Source of the DNA: Bryobacter aggregatus MPL3
GTDB taxonomy: Bacteria; Acidobacteriota; Terriglobia; Bryobacterales; Bryobacteraceae
Assembly (NCBI RefSeq): GCF_000702445.1
Contig: NZ_JNIF01000003.1
Location: 1,488,001-1,552,000 of the forward strand
Reading direction: 5' to 3'
Length of the DNA stretch: 64,000 bases
Below, piece after piece: positions 62,037-64,000 of the stretch. Each line of letters starts with the position of its first letter. Position 1 is the stretch's first letter. A model generated the notes under the pieces. It had not been told where the DNA came from and did not search any database. It saw only the letters and a program-made list of their open reading frames with translations. The position numbers and the translations under genes were made by a program.

Positions 62037-64000
62037 CGTGCATGGAGCGAGGCAGCACAACCTCAAGAACATCGACGTCGAGATTCCGCGCAACACGCTC
62101 ACCGTCATCACCGGCCTGAGCGGATCGGGCAAGTCGTCGCTCGCTTTTGACACAATCTATGCCGAAGGCCAGCGCCGCTATGTCGAAACACTGTCGCCCT
62201 ATGCGCGGCAGTTTCTCGACCAGATGGAACGGCCGGAAGTCGATTCGATCGAAGGGCTGAGCCCGGCGATCTCGATTGAGCAGAAGACCACCAGCCGCAG
62301 CCCGCGTTCCACCGTCGGGACCATCACCGAGATCTACGATTATGTGCGTCTGCTCTATTCCTCGATCGGCGTCTCCCATTGTCCCAATTGCGACACCGAG
62401 ATCAGCCGCCAGACGACGGCGCAGATTCTCGAGCGCGTCGCCGAGATCCCCGAGAATACGCGCATCCTGATCCTCGCGCCGATTGTGCGTGGCCGCAAGG
62501 GCGAGTATAAGAAGGAACTCGAAAAGTTTGCCCGCCAGGGCTTTGTCAAAGCGCGCGTCGATGGCGTGATGCGCAACCTTGAGGACGAGATTGTCCTCGA
62601 CAAGCGGAAGAACCACACCATCGACGTCGTTGTCGACAAGCTGGTGCTCAAGCCGGACATCAGCAAGCGTCTCGAAGCCTCGATTGAGACCGCCACCAAG
62701 CTCGCCGACGGGCTGGTGGTGGTGAGCATTGTCAGCAACGACCCGAACGCTGAACCGGAAGAGCGGATGTACTCGCAGAAGATGGCCTGCCCGAACTGCG
62801 GCACCAGCGTGCCGGTGCTCGAGCCGCGCAGCTTCAGCTTCAACAGTCCTTATGGCGCTTGTCCCGAATGCAATGGCCTGGGCAGCATGTGGAGTTTTGA
62901 CCCCGACAAGATCATCGTCGACGAGACCCGTCCGCTATTCGATGGCGGCCTCGGCCCTGGGGCCGGCTCGAACTATGTCGGCCAGCGGGTCACCGACGGC
63001 GCCTGGAAGAACAACATCGATCTGTCCAAGCCCTGGGAAAAGCTGAGCGCCGCCCAGCGCGAAGTGCTGCTGAACGGCGGCAAGGGGAATTATCCCGGCC
63101 TGATCAAGCTGCTTGGTGACAGCCTCGAAGGCGCCACCGACAACTATCGCGAATACCTAAGCGATTTCATGACCGCTCGGGAATGTCCATCCTGTCACGG
63201 CAAGCGCTTGCAGGCCGCCAGCCTGGCGGTGCGCGTGAAGGGAATGACGGTTGCCGAATTCAGCGACCTCAGCATCCGGCGGGCGCTGGCCGCTTGCCGC
63301 GGCTGGAAGCTCGAGAAACGCGAAGAAGAGATTGCCGGCGGCGTGGTGGGCGAGATTCGCACCCGTCTGGAGTTTCTTGAAAATGTCGGGCTCGATTATC
63401 TGAACATGGCGCGCAACGCGCAAACGCTGAGCGGCGGCGAGGCGCAGCGCATCCGGCTGGCAACGCAAATTGGCAGCCAGTTGCGCGGCGTTCTGTATGT
63501 GCTGGACGAGCCATCGATCGGTCTGCACCCGCGCGACAATGAGCGGCTGCTGGGCACTCTTGAGAGCCTGCGCGACATGGGCAATACGGTCCTTGTTGTG
63601 GAGCATGATCAGGACACCATTGAGCGCGCCGATTTCGTCATCGATCTGGGACCTGGGGCAGGCCGTTTGGGCGGTGAGATCGTCGCACAGGGCACGGCAA
63701 AGGAAATCGCGCGGAACAAGAACAGCCTCACCGGACAATATCTGAGTGGCACGCGCGAAATCGAAGTGCCCGCCGTGCGGCGCATCGGCAACGGCAAGAA
63801 GCTGCGCATCTTCAATGCAACCGAACACAATCTGAAGAATGTCGATGCAGAGTTTCCGCTCGGCATGCTGGTGGTGGTGACCGGGGTTTCGGGCAGTGGC
63901 AAGTCGACTCTGGTCAATGACATCCTCTATCGCTCGCTCGCCAAGCATGTCTATGGGTCCAAGGCCGAACCGGGCAAGCATGAGCGGCTGATGGGCCTCG
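62020..64000 (+). CDS. uvrA: UvrABC excinuclease subunit A, N-terminal part
   Basis: The ATG at 62020 starts inside the end of nuoM. The 660 residues present are about 70 percent of a normal UvrA, cut by the right edge. The first ATPase has Walker [11 protein letters not shown], and UvrA signatures are [18 protein letters not shown] and [19 protein letters not shown]. Zinc-module cysteines lie in [16 protein letters not shown] and ACPECNGLG. The first ATPase signature is [13 protein letters not shown], and the second Walker [12 protein letters not shown] is near the edge. UvrA finds bulky DNA damage in nucleotide-excision repair. Confidence 0.97.
   Translation, partial: MLSRISVHGARQHNLKNIDVEIPRNTLTVITGLSGSGKSSLAFDTIYAEGQRRYVETLSPYARQFLDQMERPEVDSIEGLSPAISIEQKTTSRSPRSTVGTITEIYDYVRLLYSSIGVSHCPNCDTEISRQTTAQILERVAEIPENTRILILAPIVRGRKGEYKKELEKFARQGFVKARVDGVMRNLEDEIVLDKRKNHTIDVVVDKLVLKPDISKRLEASIETATKLADGLVVVSIVSNDPNAEPEERMYSQKMACPNCGTSVPVLEPRSFSFNSPYGACPECNGLGSMWSFDPDKIIVDETRPLFDGGLGPGAGSNYVGQRVTDGAWKNNIDLSKPWEKLSAAQREVLLNGGKGNYPGLIKLLGDSLEGATDNYREYLSDFMTARECPSCHGKRLQAASLAVRVKGMTVAEFSDLSIRRALAACRGWKLEKREEEIAGGVVGEIRTRLEFLENVGLDYLNMARNAQTLSGGEAQRIRLATQIGSQLRGVLYVLDEPSIGLHPRDNERLLGTLESLRDMGNTVLVVEHDQDTIERADFVIDLGPGAGRLGGEIVAQGTAKEIARNKNSLTGQYLSGTREIEVPAVRRIGNGKKLRIFNATEHNLKNVDAEFPLGMLVVVTGVSGSGKSTLVNDILYRSLAKHVYGSKAEPGKHERLMGL

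Overview
The window looks like chromosomal DNA from an Acidobacteriota bacterium, most likely the Bryobacterales/Solibacterales branch. Several gene types point there together: hopanoid-tailoring genes, a 1160-residue carboxypeptidase-regulatory-type TonB receptor, a secreted TIGR03437-type protein rich in Gly/Ala/Ser, a DUF1800/DUF1501 pair, and many secreted proteins of the kind common in soil acidobacteria. The DNA is GC-rich. Genes are tightly packed with many 1-4 base overlaps, and TTG is used unusually often as a start. I see no rRNA, IS element, integrase, prophage or CRISPR array. No stretch over 300 bases lacks a gene; the longest gap is the divergent control region at about 57793-58040.

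Layout. 1-4448: end of a hopanoid side-chain cluster (hpnJ fragment, two half-size DMT membrane proteins, hpnI) coupled to a TPR protein. 4567-9223: a glycine-zipper protein behind a sigma-54-type promoter, a MerR regulator, a C-terminal processing protease and guaA. 9236-13098: tRNA(CAU), a secreted thioredoxin-fold protein, and a two-gene unit of a membrane-anchored amidase and an actin-like ATPase. 13294-20595: DUF1800/DUF1501 pair, then a reverse-strand run of msrP, an FAD enzyme and a HEAT-repeat protein. 20656-27449: tRNA-Ser, small metabolic enzymes, a phosphoesterase/small secreted protein/phospholipase-D-like trio, and a divergent pair of secreted proteins, one with a protein-kinase-like motif set. 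27391-34240: ABC exporter, GH88 hydrolase, CDGSH protein, hpt, a possible zinc peptidase, rsfS and nicotinamidase.

34243-43596 is a long reverse-strand run: fabI, Fic, a GldA/F/G-like ABC system with DUF4340, pncB, a glycosyltransferase and pncA. pncA and pncB together form the nicotinamide-to-NaMN salvage route. 43645-47888: superoxide dismutase, then a compact potABCD polyamine importer. 47955-54244: BON protein, an EF-hand-bearing hydrolase-like protein, MATE exporter, typA, a precorrin-2 dehydrogenase-like protein and der. 54310-62036: TonB receptor, TIGR03437-type protein, a lower-GC thioredoxin-like gene, and nuoM standing apart from other nuo genes. The window ends inside uvrA.

I did not find a clear-cut new defence or mobile system. 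The best candidates for new biology are the amidase/actin-like pair, the secreted kinase-like protein with its partner, the Fic gene with a palindrome at its promoter, the paired half-transporters in the hopanoid cluster, and three hairpins placed on translation starts (57799-57826, 48550-48577, 60485-60534). All functions are read from sequence motifs by eye; no search was run.
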